Part shown: in pieces, positions 10,728 to 21,525 of the stretch
How positions within the stretch are numbered: position 1 is the first letter of the stretch
Layout: each line of letters starts with the position of its first letter
Made by a program: the position numbers and the translations under genes
Assembly (NCBI GenBank): GCA_025201765.1
Contig: MU623436.1
Location: forward strand, 81,691 to 145,690
Origin: Daldinia sp. FL1419
Lineage: Eukaryota; Ascomycota; Sordariomycetes; Xylariales; Hypoxylaceae
Length of the DNA: 64,000 bases
Reading direction: 5' to 3'
The notes under the pieces: generated by a model
Database searches by the model: none
What the model was told of the DNA's origin: nothing
Seen by the model: only the letters and a program-made list of their open reading frames with translations

Positions 10728-11673
10728 CGTGGCTAAAGTGATAGACTAGAACAGCTAGTAACTCACAAGGTGACAGTCCAAGATGCAATTAATGGACGCT
10801 CTCCGTCACGTAGGATCAGACGAGCAACCTCAACTATTTGTCAAGAATAAGCGGGGTGGAGAGAGGGAAGACTCGTGCAATCTTTGGAAGATATTTTCCC
10901 AAATTCTTCTCTCTGACCGTCTCCATCGTCCCATGGCATCTTAAGATGATCTAGCCAATTCTTGCAGGACGTGCAGGGCTTAAAGTATTCTTGGCACTAT
11001 TAACGATTGCAGAGTCGAGACCAATAGCGGTGATAATAAGAGACAAGGGCTAGAAAGTAAGGTTAGTCAAACTGGAGCTGATAGCTTAATTCAGTCTCCG
11101 AGGGACCCTTTTCCTTGCATTAGGTCCCTTCATGCAGCCTTTGTACAGCTCATCTCGCTTCACCGGGGACTGACATGTCTAGCGCATATAATCCGATATA
11201 CATAGTAAATCAAAACGATGTTTACAGAAGTAGAAGTCTGGTGTTGCAAAACTGTAGGAAGATTCGGACGCCGGAATAGGCACGGTGGCAATTGATATTT
11301 ATATATATATGGATTTACACTAGCAAGACGACGGACCACAATATTAACTAACCTAGGTAAATGGCAAGGGTGGTTCGAGCTTTGGCTGTCGAAGGGGATT
11401 AAGTATGGATCTATACCTAGTTAACCTAGGTATGTACTGTAGGTAAACTACCTGGACAAAAAGTGCTTTTTCAAGGTCGCGGTGTATTAATCTCTTTAGC
11501 TTTTTGATTCTATTCACTCTAGACGTTGTCTCTATTTAAACCAAATCGGTAGGACGTCCATAATGTCTTTTGAATTACGTATGTACACGGACCGCATTTA
11601 TTGAGTCCCTAGGTAGGTAGATAAATACGTACAATCATCTTGCTATTCCTCATATAGTCTATTCGTTTTCTAT
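10728..11673. other. intergenic, no gene seen
   Basis: 5' region of the Mid2-like gene and 3' region of the next leftward gene. Includes a possible unused GTGAGT donor near 10761-10766, suggesting a 5' UTR intron of the Mid2-like gene. Dispersed CCTAGG motifs occur near 11350, 11424 and 11608. Confidence 0.45.
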
Positions 11674-12240
11674 TTAGGCTTTCGGTACCTTGCGCTCCGC
11701 CGCCAACTCCTCCGCATTTGTTGGGATACGGTCCGCGGCAGAGGGGTAATCGGCACTTCCCTTCCCTCTAGTTCCTTTCTCTACGCCTTCGGGTAGATCT
11801 CCACCCTTCTGACGGGCAATATTACCGACACTCGCACCAGTACCCTCTAATCCAGCATGCTCCTTCTTACGTCGGCCGGTATGGTCGCCGTGTAGACTGC
11901 CGTGTAATTCAGCTCCCGACTGACCTTGGATTGGTTTACCTAAGCCAGTATGAACAGCTTGAGATGTAGTACCACCGAGGGTATCTGCGGGATCGGTCAA
12001 CTGCTGAAATTCAACATTCGGAGCCTCGGCTGGTGTCTCGCCGTAAGGCCGGGGTTGGAACGTGTTTTCCCGGGGTGCGGTGCCGGGTGGATACTTTTCG
12101 GCGTGAAATTCGGGTGCGGCTTCGTTGCCAACCTTAACGCCAGGTTTATGTCCGGTAGTTGTGAGCGGCTCCGCAGGAGGTACGCGACTGTGGAATTCGC
12201 CCTGATTAGACATAGATTGCGCGTTTCGAGTTGCCGACAT
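11674..12240 (-). CDS. hydrophilic disordered conserved fungal protein
   Basis: Uninterrupted 188-codon gene (MSATRNAQSMSNQGEFHSRV...). Gly-, Glu-, Pro- and Lys-rich with no membrane segment. The middle shows PNVEFQQLTDPADTLGGTTS, and the second half GLGKPIQGQSGAELHGSLHGDHTGRRKK (read as two adjacent blocks), ending in AAERKVPKA. This composition is typical of LEA-like, stress-induced fungal proteins of unknown function; many ascomycetes have a related protein with the DPADTLGGATS-like core. The start is supported by lack of any in-frame ATG upstream and a stop soon after. Role in desiccation or stress protection is a guess from composition. Confidence 0.7.
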   Translation of the reverse strand: MSATRNAQSMSNQGEFHSRVPPAEPLTTTGHKPGVKVGNEAAPEFHAEKYPPGTAPRENTFQPRPYGETPAEAPNVEFQQLTDPADTLGGTTSQAVHTGLGKPIQGQSGAELHGSLHGDHTGRRKKEHAGLEGTGASVGNIARQKGGDLPEGVEKGTRGKGSADYPSAADRIPTNAEELAAERKVPKA

Positions 12241-15016
12241 TATGAATATCTATGTTCAAATAAGCAGAGAATAATCTTGTAGGTGTTTTCGGGATGTGGT
12301 TTAGAAATTGATAAAGTCGACTTGAGAGTTGAGGTCACGAAGCTATATATATAAGAAATGGGGGGGGGGGGGGGGGGGGATAAATGGGTTGACGTCAGGA
12401 AGCGGTAATGAGAAGCAGGGGAAGAAGGCGTTTGACATAAGACTGTTACATCGATGGAGGAGAGGCGAAAGGAAAAGAAGAAGCTTAACTTTGATTTATG
12501 GAGTGTGGTAATGTATTGCGCTCACCTCTTCCATCGCGATTGACGTGATGATAACATCATCGGAGCTTTTGTTACGGATAGTAGGTGCTGATGATATATT
12601 ACCTACTGAATACCTACCGAATACCTACCGGGGAGATGCTCGTTTGCTGGGCTCGCCAAATACGGTGGCTATTTCTTAAGTAGGTATATAACTATATATA
12701 ATAATGTTATATGTAGATACCTTCCGAGGCGTTTTCTACCAAAGTCGAGGCCCCTCTACGAGAAAACGTCATAACGCATGTAATTAGGTACCTACTAAGC
12801 GTGGTGGTCATACACTATGACTAAAAGGTAACTACGCAGATTTATTATAACAGTGTATTTCATACAATCGGTACGCGTATTCTATCATAGGGCTGGCATG
12901 AACCGTCTAGCGCAAACACTTGGCCTCTACAATTCATTTCTACTGATGTCTTCACTAGTTATCAATCAAATACCTACCTAGACATATAAAACACACATGA
13001 CAGGTATCGGAATAATTATGTTTTGGAGGACGCTTATCTCTCTAAACTCTCTAAACAAGTACCTATCTAGGTACCTAGCCTAGGTAGGTAGTTGGAACGC
13101 ACCTTTTAGCCACGTACTTAACCTAGCACTGTTTACGGATATTCCAAACCAACAACAGCAACATTTAAAATAGACCAGGGGGGTTTGAATTGTAGGTAGC
13201 GTGTATGAGGCGACTTCTATAAGAGGTACGTATGGCAAAGAAGCTTAGGTATACATATATGGTAGAAAGCTACGTATGTTGAAAGGCTGTTTCTTGTCAA
13301 TTGCTTTTGGCTTTATACTGCAACTGGTTGCTAGGGAGGATGGGGCGTCCAGAATTAGGTAAGTACCTTTTGCCACTATATTGTACCCAAGGTGATGGAA
13401 GTAATTGCGGAAGGACTACCTGATGATTTGTATAATATTTTTTAGCTGCTTACCGGTAAATTTCACATGAGATTCCCGCTTGATTATCCATACCTACTTA
13501 AGTACCTATGTAAGCATGGATGGTTGGTTGGCCAACCGCTAATCTGCTTACAAGTGATAAGCTTTTGTGGATCAAGGTAAAACCAGGTCTTCGGAATATG
13601 TTGGGAATTTACATCTATATATTCCTTTTATTTTTTACATGTATTATGAATATATTTTATTTGAATAACCAGCTTAAGATGGGTTCAATTTATTACAATT
13701 TATTAATTCAACTAATGGAATGGATGTAGTCATATGGATTGCCTTAAGTACGGAATGAATGGTGATCCATACCTACTTGTTCCAAAATGAAATTGAATAA
13801 GGGCTTAAAACTTCAACAGTGATAAAGAAGTGGAAAATATCTAATTAACCTAATAAGTATAATAAGTACCTATCTACTTACTTCTACCTACCTAATACCT
13901 ACCTACCTACATTGTATATACCTTATGTACCTACCTAAATAACGGCCTTGCCTCATTCAATGTGAGGCACACACCCTTTGCTTTGCCGAGATGCAGGAAC
14001 CGAAACAAGAATTGCAACGGGGCTATTCCGGCGGTCAGATTAGGTTGCCCGGGTCAAATCGCTGAAGAGGACGAAAACTCAGTGCGGGGTCGATCTGATG
14101 CGATTAGGATTAGTACCAAGTAAATAATGTAAATAAAAAATAGGTAGCGATACTACCACGAATAGAGTCGTTCCATTCGCTAGTATACCTACCTAGGTAG
14201 GTGATAAATGAAACCTGCGATGATGTGAGATAGATGTTGATACCCTACGAAAGCAACAGTACAATGATAAAAATGTAGGTACCTTAGTAGTTACCTAAGT
14301 AGTGTTGTGTAACGCAACAAGTATGTACGACATGGACTTACTTAATAGGTACCTAGGTAATATATAGGTATCTAGGTAGTATACAGGTACCTACCGATGT
14401 AATGGTACATGTCGCATAATAGATGCATGAGCGTTGCTTCGGGTTTCTAATTTCATCTCAACTTCTCATTGTTTGTGTTCTTATTCCCTGCCTCTTATCG
14501 ACTTAGCAGCTTAGGTAGCCCTTACCTCCTACAGTTCTAGTCGCCGCCTTGTACATATGGTGCCTACCTAGAAATATTATGTCTAGGAGGCTGGTGTCGA
14601 TCAACTAGGCATAATCAAATAAGTATATCGCTATGTAAAAACCCACTCATACCCTCGTCTTTAAGAGGTACCTATCTTTAACGTTGACTTATTCATAGGT
14701 CAAGACCTTTGAGGCCTTCGAAGCTCCTTAGACTCGCCCTTCTCGGGTCTCGCTCTTAGTGCCCTTTCTTTAGGTCTATTTCGAGACGTATGGACCTAAA
14801 TATAACAAATTACAAGTACTACCCTCGTACAAATTCATTGCGCCTTGAAAAAAAAAAGAAAAAAAAAGGTCGATTGATTGAATTGAACCTTGGAAGCTTC
14901 ATTGGTAGCTCGGTGTCTAGCGCATTCAGTCCTTGCTTTGGGGACCGGCGGACTGCCCCTCCTGCACCAAAGCCTTCTCTCTCCCTTCCTCCATTGTTTT
15001 GTTTTCCTTTGAAACC
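12241..15016. other. 2.8 kb gene-free spacer rich in CCTAGG palindromes
   Basis: No convincing coding region on either strand. Holds a G20 tract (12360-12379), dense CCTAGG/TACCTA motifs (12780-12790, 13061-13092, 13880-13925, 14186-14203, 14347-14396) and an A-rich stretch (about 14848-14867) in the leader of the glucanase gene. The right 300 bases are CT-rich and are probably the promoter and 5' UTR of that gene. Confidence 0.5.
12360..12379 (+). repeat. G20 homopolymer
   Basis: Twenty consecutive G residues about 120 bases upstream of the start of the leftward hydrophilic-protein gene. On the template for that gene this is a C tract. Length is likely polymorphic or assembly-sensitive. Confidence 0.95.
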
Positions 15017-17374
15017 ATGAGTCGTCGATACTCTTTCGGTCCTGAACCAGACGAGCGCGACCCCCTCGACAATCCCAATGACCCGAACCCTCTTTACGCA
15101 AATTCCAGTCGCCAGGGGCTTTCTTCCTCTCACCCTTCCTACCCTTCCTCTCCAACATCACAACCTCGATTCTATCGAGATTATCCAACCTCCTCTTCCG
15201 AATCGTATAGTCATCCAACTCATCCTTCCCCCACAAGAATATCAATACACCCTGGCGCCCATCCCGACTCAGTATTCCATAAGCCACGCCAGAATAAAAG
15301 ATATAGCGGAAGGTCAGAAGGAGTTATCGCGTCTGAAGTTGGAACCGGGACTGGAGCCGGAGCTGGAGCTTTAGCTGGGGAAGTCTATCCTGAAGCTCAC
15401 CCATCTTCATCCGGACCCATTCCGCCGCTTCATCAAGCGAACAGCGCACCCACTTGGGAACCCGAGCTCCCTCAGTCTAACATTACCCCAGGCGCCGATA
15501 ATTTTAGCCAGGCTGCTGCTGGTGGCATGTCCGGGTTGGCTATGAGTGTTGCTGATAGGAACGCGCGAGAAAGCGGACTTGAAGCCATGAGACAAGCTCA
15601 GCAATACCAAGGACAACAACGCCAGCAGGCTCCCTATTCAGATGCGTACCAAAATTCGCCGCCTGAACACGCCCCATATGACGAACCCCGAAGTTACGCA
15701 TATGATCGGAGCTATGATGTGCCGGGACATGGTTCCGGTCCTTATAACTCATCCGGTCAGACGTACGATTCTTCTCCTAGTCTGACCCAATCAGGAACCG
15801 CAGCGGTGTCTCATTCCGGCCAAGGGACTCCGGCCCGAGGTGTCCCCAGCTATCCCGGCGACCCGTTTCGGGATCCTCATTTGGCGTATGGTCAGAGGAT
15901 GGACCCTAGGCTCGGACAGTTCAACCCGAACGACATCGACGACGACGGTGACGATGGTCTCGATTACCGACGCTCCACCCGAAATAGTATACTGAGTCTA
16001 GGAGGGTCGAGCCACCGAGGTGGTAACAACGCCGCCGGCGCCGGTGCTCCTGGTGTTGCTGGTGGTGCGGTTGTCGGAGGCGTCATGGGTGGGTTTATGG
16101 GAAAGAATCGACACAGCGGCATCAATTATGATCCAGTGCAAAATACCAGCTCTGCGGGTGGCCTTGGCGGCGTAGGCGGTGGATACGAGACGGGTGCGGG
16201 GACAGAGAAGCAGTCGGAATGGTTATCCAGCCAAAATAGTAGCCGCAAAAAATGGAAGTGGTCAGTCCTAATTCTCGTGGGCCTTGTCATCGCTGGCGGG
16301 ATAGCAGGTGGGATTGTCGGTGGCATCTTGGCCAATAAGAACAAAAGTAATGGTGGTTCGGGTAGCTCCAATGGGGTTCAGTCCGCCGAATCGGATGCGG
16401 CCATGAATGGGGATCTAGACCTCGCCTCAACCGAGATTCAAACACTTATGAACAATCATAACCTACACAAGGTTTTTCCCGGTGTCGACTATACGCCTAT
16501 CAACGTTCAGTTCCCGGATTGCCTTGAGAACCCCCCTTCCCAGAACAACGTTACTCGGGACGTTGCCGTTCTCTCGCAGCTAACAAACACCATCAGACTC
16601 TATGGCACCGATTGTAATCAAACAGAAATGACTATTCATGCTTTACGGCAACTAAAACTCCAGGATGACATCAAGATTTGGCTTGGTGTCTGGCAGGACG
16701 GAAATGCCACCACAAATGAGCGGCAACTAAGCAAGATGTGGAATATCCTGGACAAGTATGGGGCGGGTCCATTCAAGGGACTCATCATCGGTAACGAGAT
16801 CTTATTCCGACAGCAAATGACCGCTTCGGAGCTTAGTGACCTGCTGGATACGGTAAGAAGCAATTTAACCAAACATAACTGGAATCTTCCCGTCGCGACG
16901 AGTGACCTCGGTGACAATTGGGATTCGCAACTAGCCGGCATGAGCGACTACATCATGGGCAATATTCATCCTTTCTTTGCCGGTGTTAACGCCAAGGACG
17001 CTGCTTCTTGGACTTGGCAGTTCTGGGAGAATAAAGCCCACGGGTTCTTCAAGACGGAAAACGAGAAGAACATAATCTCCGAGATCGGCTGGCCGACGAA
17101 GGGTGGAACTAATTGCGGCAGCGACAAGGTGACGGACTGTCCTAACGGCTCAGTGGCTGGTATCGACGAATTGAATACACTGATGGAGAATTGGGTCTGC
17201 CAGGCCCTCGAGAATGGAACCAACTATTTCTGGTTTGAGATGTTTGATGAGCCTTGGAAAATCAGCTTCGATACGCCTGGCAAAGAGTGGGAAGACCAAT
17301 GGGGCCTCATGGATGTGAATAGGAACCTGAAAGAGGGCGTCAAGATTCCGGACTGCGGGGGTAAGACGGTGTGA
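15017..17374 (+). CDS. btgC: glucan endo-1,3-beta-glucosidase, GH17, type II membrane protein (BtgC-like)
   Basis: Intronless 785-residue gene starting MSRRYSFGPEPDERD (an upstream in-frame non-ATG extension is ignored). Layout: about 410 cytoplasmic residues rich in Ser, Pro, Tyr and Gln; one transmembrane segment at about 413-437 (WSVLILVGLVIAGGIAGG), preceded by RKKWKW, so type II orientation; a short linker; then a GH17 catalytic domain from about 480 to the end. The catalytic acid lies in GLIIGNEILFR (Glu594) and the nucleophile in ISEIGWPTKGG (Glu689); VATSDLGD and WFEMFDEPWK are further GH17 blocks. Several NxT/NxS sites (NVT, NQT, NAT, NLT, NGT) lie on the luminal side. Size, order and membrane topology match BtgC-type enzymes that remodel cell-wall beta-1,3-glucan. 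The cytoplasmic region is longer than I would expect for some homologues and may carry regulation or sorting signals. Confidence 0.92.
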   Translation: MSRRYSFGPEPDERDPLDNPNDPNPLYANSSRQGLSSSHPSYPSSPTSQPRFYRDYPTSSSESYSHPTHPSPTRISIHPGAHPDSVFHKPRQNKRYSGRSEGVIASEVGTGTGAGAGALAGEVYPEAHPSSSGPIPPLHQANSAPTWEPELPQSNITPGADNFSQAAAGGMSGLAMSVADRNARESGLEAMRQAQQYQGQQRQQAPYSDAYQNSPPEHAPYDEPRSYAYDRSYDVPGHGSGPYNSSGQTYDSSPSLTQSGTAAVSHSGQGTPARGVPSYPGDPFRDPHLAYGQRMDPRLGQFNPNDIDDDGDDGLDYRRSTRNSILSLGGSSHRGGNNAAGAGAPGVAGGAVVGGVMGGFMGKNRHSGINYDPVQNTSSAGGLGGVGGGYETGAGTEKQSEWLSSQNSSRKKWKWSVLILVGLVIAGGIAGGIVGGILANKNKSNGGSGSSNGVQSAESDAAMNGDLDLASTEIQTLMNNHNLHKVFPGVDYTPINVQFPDCLENPPSQNNVTRDVAVLSQLTNTIRLYGTDCNQTEMTIHALRQLKLQDDIKIWLGVWQDGNATTNERQLSKMWNILDKYGAGPFKGLIIGNEILFRQQMTASELSDLLDTVRSNLTKHNWNLPVATSDLGDNWDSQLAGMSDYIMGNIHPFFAGVNAKDAASWTWQFWENKAHGFFKTENEKNIISEIGWPTKGGTNCGSDKVTDCPNGSVAGIDELNTLMENWVCQALENGTNYFWFEMFDEPWKISFDTPGKEWEDQWGLMDVNRNLKEGVKIPDCGGKTV

Positions 17375-18376
17375 ACGACAGAGGAGAAGCTGGTTACCTC
17401 GTCCCTCAAAGCTGGTAATGTAATCAACTTCGCTATGCGCGGTAATGAGTAGTAGCCTACCAAACGTTCTTGACAGAACACCCCGCATAATGCCCTCAGC
17501 TCCAAAACGGTATAGGGTTGTATGATACCAAGCGAAACGAAGCGAAACGAAGAGGGTATAGGCCGGTCGTAGGAGGTCCGTGTGACTGAGAACGCAATTA
17601 CCAGTATACGGATGTCTCGACTCAGATGGTAAATAGGAGTAAAGGATTCCTCTATTATGGTTTATGGCTTATGGTTTCACTGATACGATTCCCGGCGTAA
17701 ATGACTAGGAGATGGAAGCACGAAAAGAGCATCAATGGGAGGTATGACTAGGTGGCGGCAAGACGATCATCGTCGTCGCGCATGTATAGCATTGTTATAA
17801 GTTACGGTTCAATCATTATGGTGTCTTTGAGGCCTTGGGTTCGTATATATTGTAAGGCTCGTCTGAAGACTTGGACTTTACAGTCTTCAGTTTCTTTTCG
17901 GGGCGGGTTCCTCTACGTTCACTTGTTCATGGCATGAAGTAGGCAATTAATAGGGTTAAATGCATTAGCTCTGACTATTAGCTGCGGGTTCACGTCGTGG
18001 TCTTTTATTTCTAGCCCCATCTATAGATATGAGGTCGTCGATACCTATCGTAGATGCATACACTCGTATAATATTGTGTTTCTCTTATGGGCATCTACGT
18101 AGGTAGAGATGCATAAATGTATGTACCCACTTGATGTTGTCCATACCATAGTGGCAGTGGGGGGGTTGCTACAACCATAATAAATCGAAATATTGTTTTA
18201 TATTTGAATAGCATTCTTTAACAGATATTTAAATATAACCATTATAACGGTTTTGGATTTTATAATGATTTTGAATTTTATAATAATTATATTTTTTTTA
18301 TTTTAAAGTTTTGATTGGTTTAAAAAGTGGGGCAAATTTATTTTAAAATTTGAAAATTTTAAGGTTTTTTTTTTTG

Positions 18377-18425
<49 letters not shown>

Positions 18426-18929
18426 CGTTTGCACGTTATTGTATGTACCTATCTAGTGTAGATGTCTGTCTACCTTACGGCTTGGTGTCCCTTGGGCAGC
18501 AATGTTACTACCGTTTGAGATAAGTCGGGGTCGTAGTAAGTGGTAGGGTTACAATTACTACTAATAGGCCAATGACATCGTGCTTGATTTCTCTTTGGTC
18601 AACGCATATGCTATTCTTCGTTTTTCTAATCACGTATGGATTGCCAAAATGAAGTTTTTAAATGCATGCTCTTCGTGTACCTAGGTACCTATATACCGAT
18701 GTCTCATCACTTTGCATTTCTATACCTGCCTGAGTATAGTGTATAGTGTATAGACCTCGTCACCAGTCTTTATCTAGGAATTATACACGTAGAAATGAGC
18801 ACCGAGCACAAGCGAAGCAACCTTATTACAAATATTTTATTCCCACAAAGACCTATGGCTTAACCTTATTATCATGATTCGTAATCGTGTGCCCTAGTAT
18901 AGTACAGTCTGAACCTAACCTTATAACCC
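17375..18929. other. intergenic, convergent 3' regions with AT-rich island
   Basis: No gene. Contains a small tandem of AAGCGAAACG near 17532-17552, an AT-rich low-complexity island (18180-18425) ending in a long T tract, and a TACCTAGGTACCTATA palindrome near 18678. Confidence 0.5.
18180..18425 (+). repeat. AT-rich low-complexity island ending in a long T tract
   Basis: About 180 bases of nearly pure A/T followed by a T-rich run from 18365 to 18425, interrupted only by one G and one C; the last uninterrupted stretch is 36 T. It lies between convergent genes. It could be a decayed poly(A)/poly(T) end of a retroelement copy, but no coding remnant is attached. Confidence 0.8.
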
Positions 18930-20507
18930 TTACGCCGCCAGCTTCCAGAGCGGGACGTACGCTCGCGCGGCGGGAGTATCGTCATCTTCGTCCTCGATCG
19001 CCTTATTCATGCGAGTGATCCAATCGTTCTCCATCCTCGCTGCGTCCCGCTCTATCTGACCCATGACCGCCAACTCAGCTAGCATATCATCGACAAGAGC
19101 ACGACTACCACGCAGCATCTTCGCCAACCCCGTTCCCGAATCTTCCTCTTCTACATCGCCGAGGTCTCTCAAGTCAGTCTTCCACTTCTCTAGTTTGCGA
19201 AGTAGGCCTTCGCAGTCACGGGCCCAGGATCGGTCTAGGTCGCCCAGAAATTGGACCTCGTCGCCGGCGATTAGCCCGTCGACGTCACCGGTGCGTTGGG
19301 CTGCGATGATGGAGGACATGCGGCCGACCCAGGCCTCGAAGTCGGAGACCACGCGCTGATATCGACCTCCTGGCTCGCCGAGCTGCCATACACCGTTTAC
19401 AACTTCGTCTAAGATTTGGACTTTCTCCTCTAGCCCTAGCTTTGATCGATTGCTCCTACCCCAGCGTACTAACGCCGCTATGTTCCGGGCTTCGACGCCG
19501 TGCCTCTCGAGCTTGACTAGTGCGTCGTGATCAGCATTTAGTCGAGCGAAGCGTGCTCCGAGCTTTTGGCGTGCGCTGCTACGCCATTCCGAGTCAACGG
19601 CCGTGGCGTCACGGTGTAAGAGCGAGAGTTGAAGGAGCTCAGTCTGTAGACGACTTGTTTCGGCTGATATGGCGACATTGGCGGGTAGCTTAGAGGGAGA
19701 GGGGGGCGCAAGGAAGGTGGACGTCAAAGGCTTCGGTGCGAGCGACTTTGCTGGACTATAATGCTGCTGAAGCGTGCTAAATGCCGGACGGCTGACAGGC
19801 TGCTGCGCAGGAGCAGTGGAAGAAGAGGTGGTGGAGGGTTGAGACACCGATTTTGTTCGCGCATGGGTCTGGGATCTAGTCTGCCGCGTCGGAGCTTTCG
19901 AGGTCGCTGTTGTAATTGTGCTTGTGGTGGGGCTTGTGCGACCCGACGATGTGGACGACGTCTGAGATATGCGGGATTGGGTGGCGGGGCGGAGGGTTGT
20001 CGCGGCAGTAAGGTTCGTGATTGTGGATTTCGATCGCGAGTGCCCGATAGGTCGATTAGAAGCTGTAGGAGGTGGACCACCGGATGACCTCGGTCGACTG
20101 ACAGTAGTACTCGCAGATCTGTTTGAGGTGGTTGTTCCGGTTGTTGTCGACGACGATGCTGGCTGACGTGTAGATGACGCTCTGCCTAGGGGTCTCGGAG
20201 CTTTCGTTGCAGTATTGCCAGCATTGTCAGAGCGTGTTATCGGGGGTTTGCTGTAAGATCCCGAAGGAGGCCTCCCTGTAATAGTAGAGCTTGCAGTTCT
20301 TCGCGAAGTGGTGGTAGTAGATGATGAGGATGCTGTATTTGATGCCATTGAACGAGTCGTCATTGTCGGTTTAACCGGCAATCTACTGGGCGACGTGTTT
20401 CCAGCCTCGTTACGGGCCGAAGGCGCATTTCCTCGTGTCGCGCCATTTCTTCCGGCGGTAGGCTTTTGAAGGGATCGCGTGCGGCTCAAGCTCGTTGACG
20501 ACGACAT
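18930..20507 (-). CDS. conserved fungal protein: disordered Ser/Thr N-terminus, helical C-terminal domain
   Basis: Single-exon gene of 525 residues. Residues 1 to about 275 are low-complexity Ser/Thr/Arg/Pro with many SRP/TSR repeats, typical of microtubule- or cytoskeleton-associated disordered regions. From about residue 280 to the end it becomes a compact, mostly helical domain (ISAETSRLQTELLQLSLLHRD, AVDSEWRSSARQKLGARFARL, FEAWVGRMSSIIAAQR, AARMENDWITRMNKAIEDEDD). I do not recognise a named family. The charged helical domain suggests a coiled-coil protein of a complex; localisation is unknown. The strong base bias of the first half explains long overlapping frames on the other strand, which I do not regard as genes. 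Confidence 0.8.
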   Translation of the reverse strand: MSSSTSLSRTRSLQKPTAGRNGATRGNAPSARNEAGNTSPSRLPVKPTMTTRSMASNTASSSSTTTTSRRTASSTITGRPPSGSYSKPPITRSDNAGNTATKAPRPLGRASSTRQPASSSTTTGTTTSNRSASTTVSRPRSSGGPPPTASNRPIGHSRSKSTITNLTAATTLRPATQSRISQTSSTSSGRTSPTTSTITTATSKAPTRQTRSQTHARTKSVSQPSTTSSSTAPAQQPVSRPAFSTLQQHYSPAKSLAPKPLTSTFLAPPSPSKLPANVAISAETSRLQTELLQLSLLHRDATAVDSEWRSSARQKLGARFARLNADHDALVKLERHGVEARNIAALVRWGRSNRSKLGLEEKVQILDEVVNGVWQLGEPGGRYQRVVSDFEAWVGRMSSIIAAQRTGDVDGLIAGDEVQFLGDLDRSWARDCEGLLRKLEKWKTDLRDLGDVEEEDSGTGLAKMLRGSRALVDDMLAELAVMGQIERDAARMENDWITRMNKAIEDEDDDTPAARAYVPLWKLAA

Positions 20508-21525
20508 GATGGCGGCTGGTGCTTAAGACAGAGACTCTTTTTATGGGAATTATTTAATTAGAGTGTCGGTAAATAAGAATCAGGGGTCTATTGTTTTATT
20601 GACCCGTGCACGCGACTAGCAAGGTAAAGTTACCCAAAATTACAGTGGATGACACCTATGGCAGGACCCCCTGCTGTTCAACCCCACTAAGTTGAAAGGG
20701 CTCAAAAGGCTATCACAACGTTGGTTCCTCCACAGTTGCGCCTGCCATTGGTAAAAGTAGATGCCTCTTACCTGTGGGCATATAACACGTAGTCGTTGCA
20801 ATAATTCCAGCTATTTACTTTTCGCGATATGGAAAGTACGCACCAATATGTTGTTAGAGCGTTTCAAAACTTGTCATTAAGTGGATAAATGTACACATGA
20901 CAAAAACTACAGTTCAGCCAAACATGGAAACTGCCTGCCGTGTTAACAGATAATATTAGTGAAAGGCCAGGACAGAGCAAGAACATTAAAATCAAAAATA
21001 CCAAAAGTGAAGAAGGTACATGGAAGCCAGTCATAGGTATTCATCTACATAAGCTCAATCGCAGTTGCAGTTGCAGTTGCAGTTGCAGTTGCAGTTGCAG
21101 TTGGTATCATCATACGGCTTCTAGCCAGGATTCCACTATGGGATTCCATTATGTCCTTTCCCCCTTTTCCAATTCCCTTTGTCCAAGTCCAAATCCTCGC
21201 CGTACTTGTTATATACCATTCAAGGCGGTATGGTATTATTCAGACAATAGTGGTATCACGATACCATAAAACGCCTATTTTCAAATGCAAAACCCCCCTT
21301 TTTGTCGTCATCTATATGCTGATGCATACGCCGAATGAGATTATTCGTTGTTCATCGATGCCTCTCTCAATGAGCATCGGAGTTGGTTTTCGTACTGTAC
21401 ACTTCCCGAATATTGATGTTGAGATAATAATGTGACCATAAGTATGATAATTCGTACTTGAAGAAGCAAAGAAAAAGAATCGTCAGCTAGGTGAATGTTC
21501 GGTAGTTAGTCGTACCAACAGGAAC
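20508..21525. other. intergenic with hexanucleotide repeat
   Basis: 5' region of the disordered-protein gene and 3' region of the next. Holds the GCAGTT repeat at 21061-21102 and a short hairpin GCAGGACCCCCTGC near 20662. No gene seen; frames 20940-21269 and 21151-21435 are spread over the repeat and lack family features. Confidence 0.5.
21061..21102 (+). repeat. seven tandem copies of GCAGTT
   Basis: Perfect hexanucleotide array, seven units. It would encode a Gln/Leu or Ser/Cys repeat if translated, but no gene covers it. Likely length-polymorphic. Confidence 0.95.

Noticed and set aside
14835..15287. Minus-strand frames opposite the glucanase start
   Set aside because: Shadow frames of the GH17 gene; no independent support.
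19724..20166. Frames on both strands within the Ser/Thr-rich gene
   Set aside because: Created by its base bias; Arg/Pro- and Cys/Arg-rich nonsense composition.
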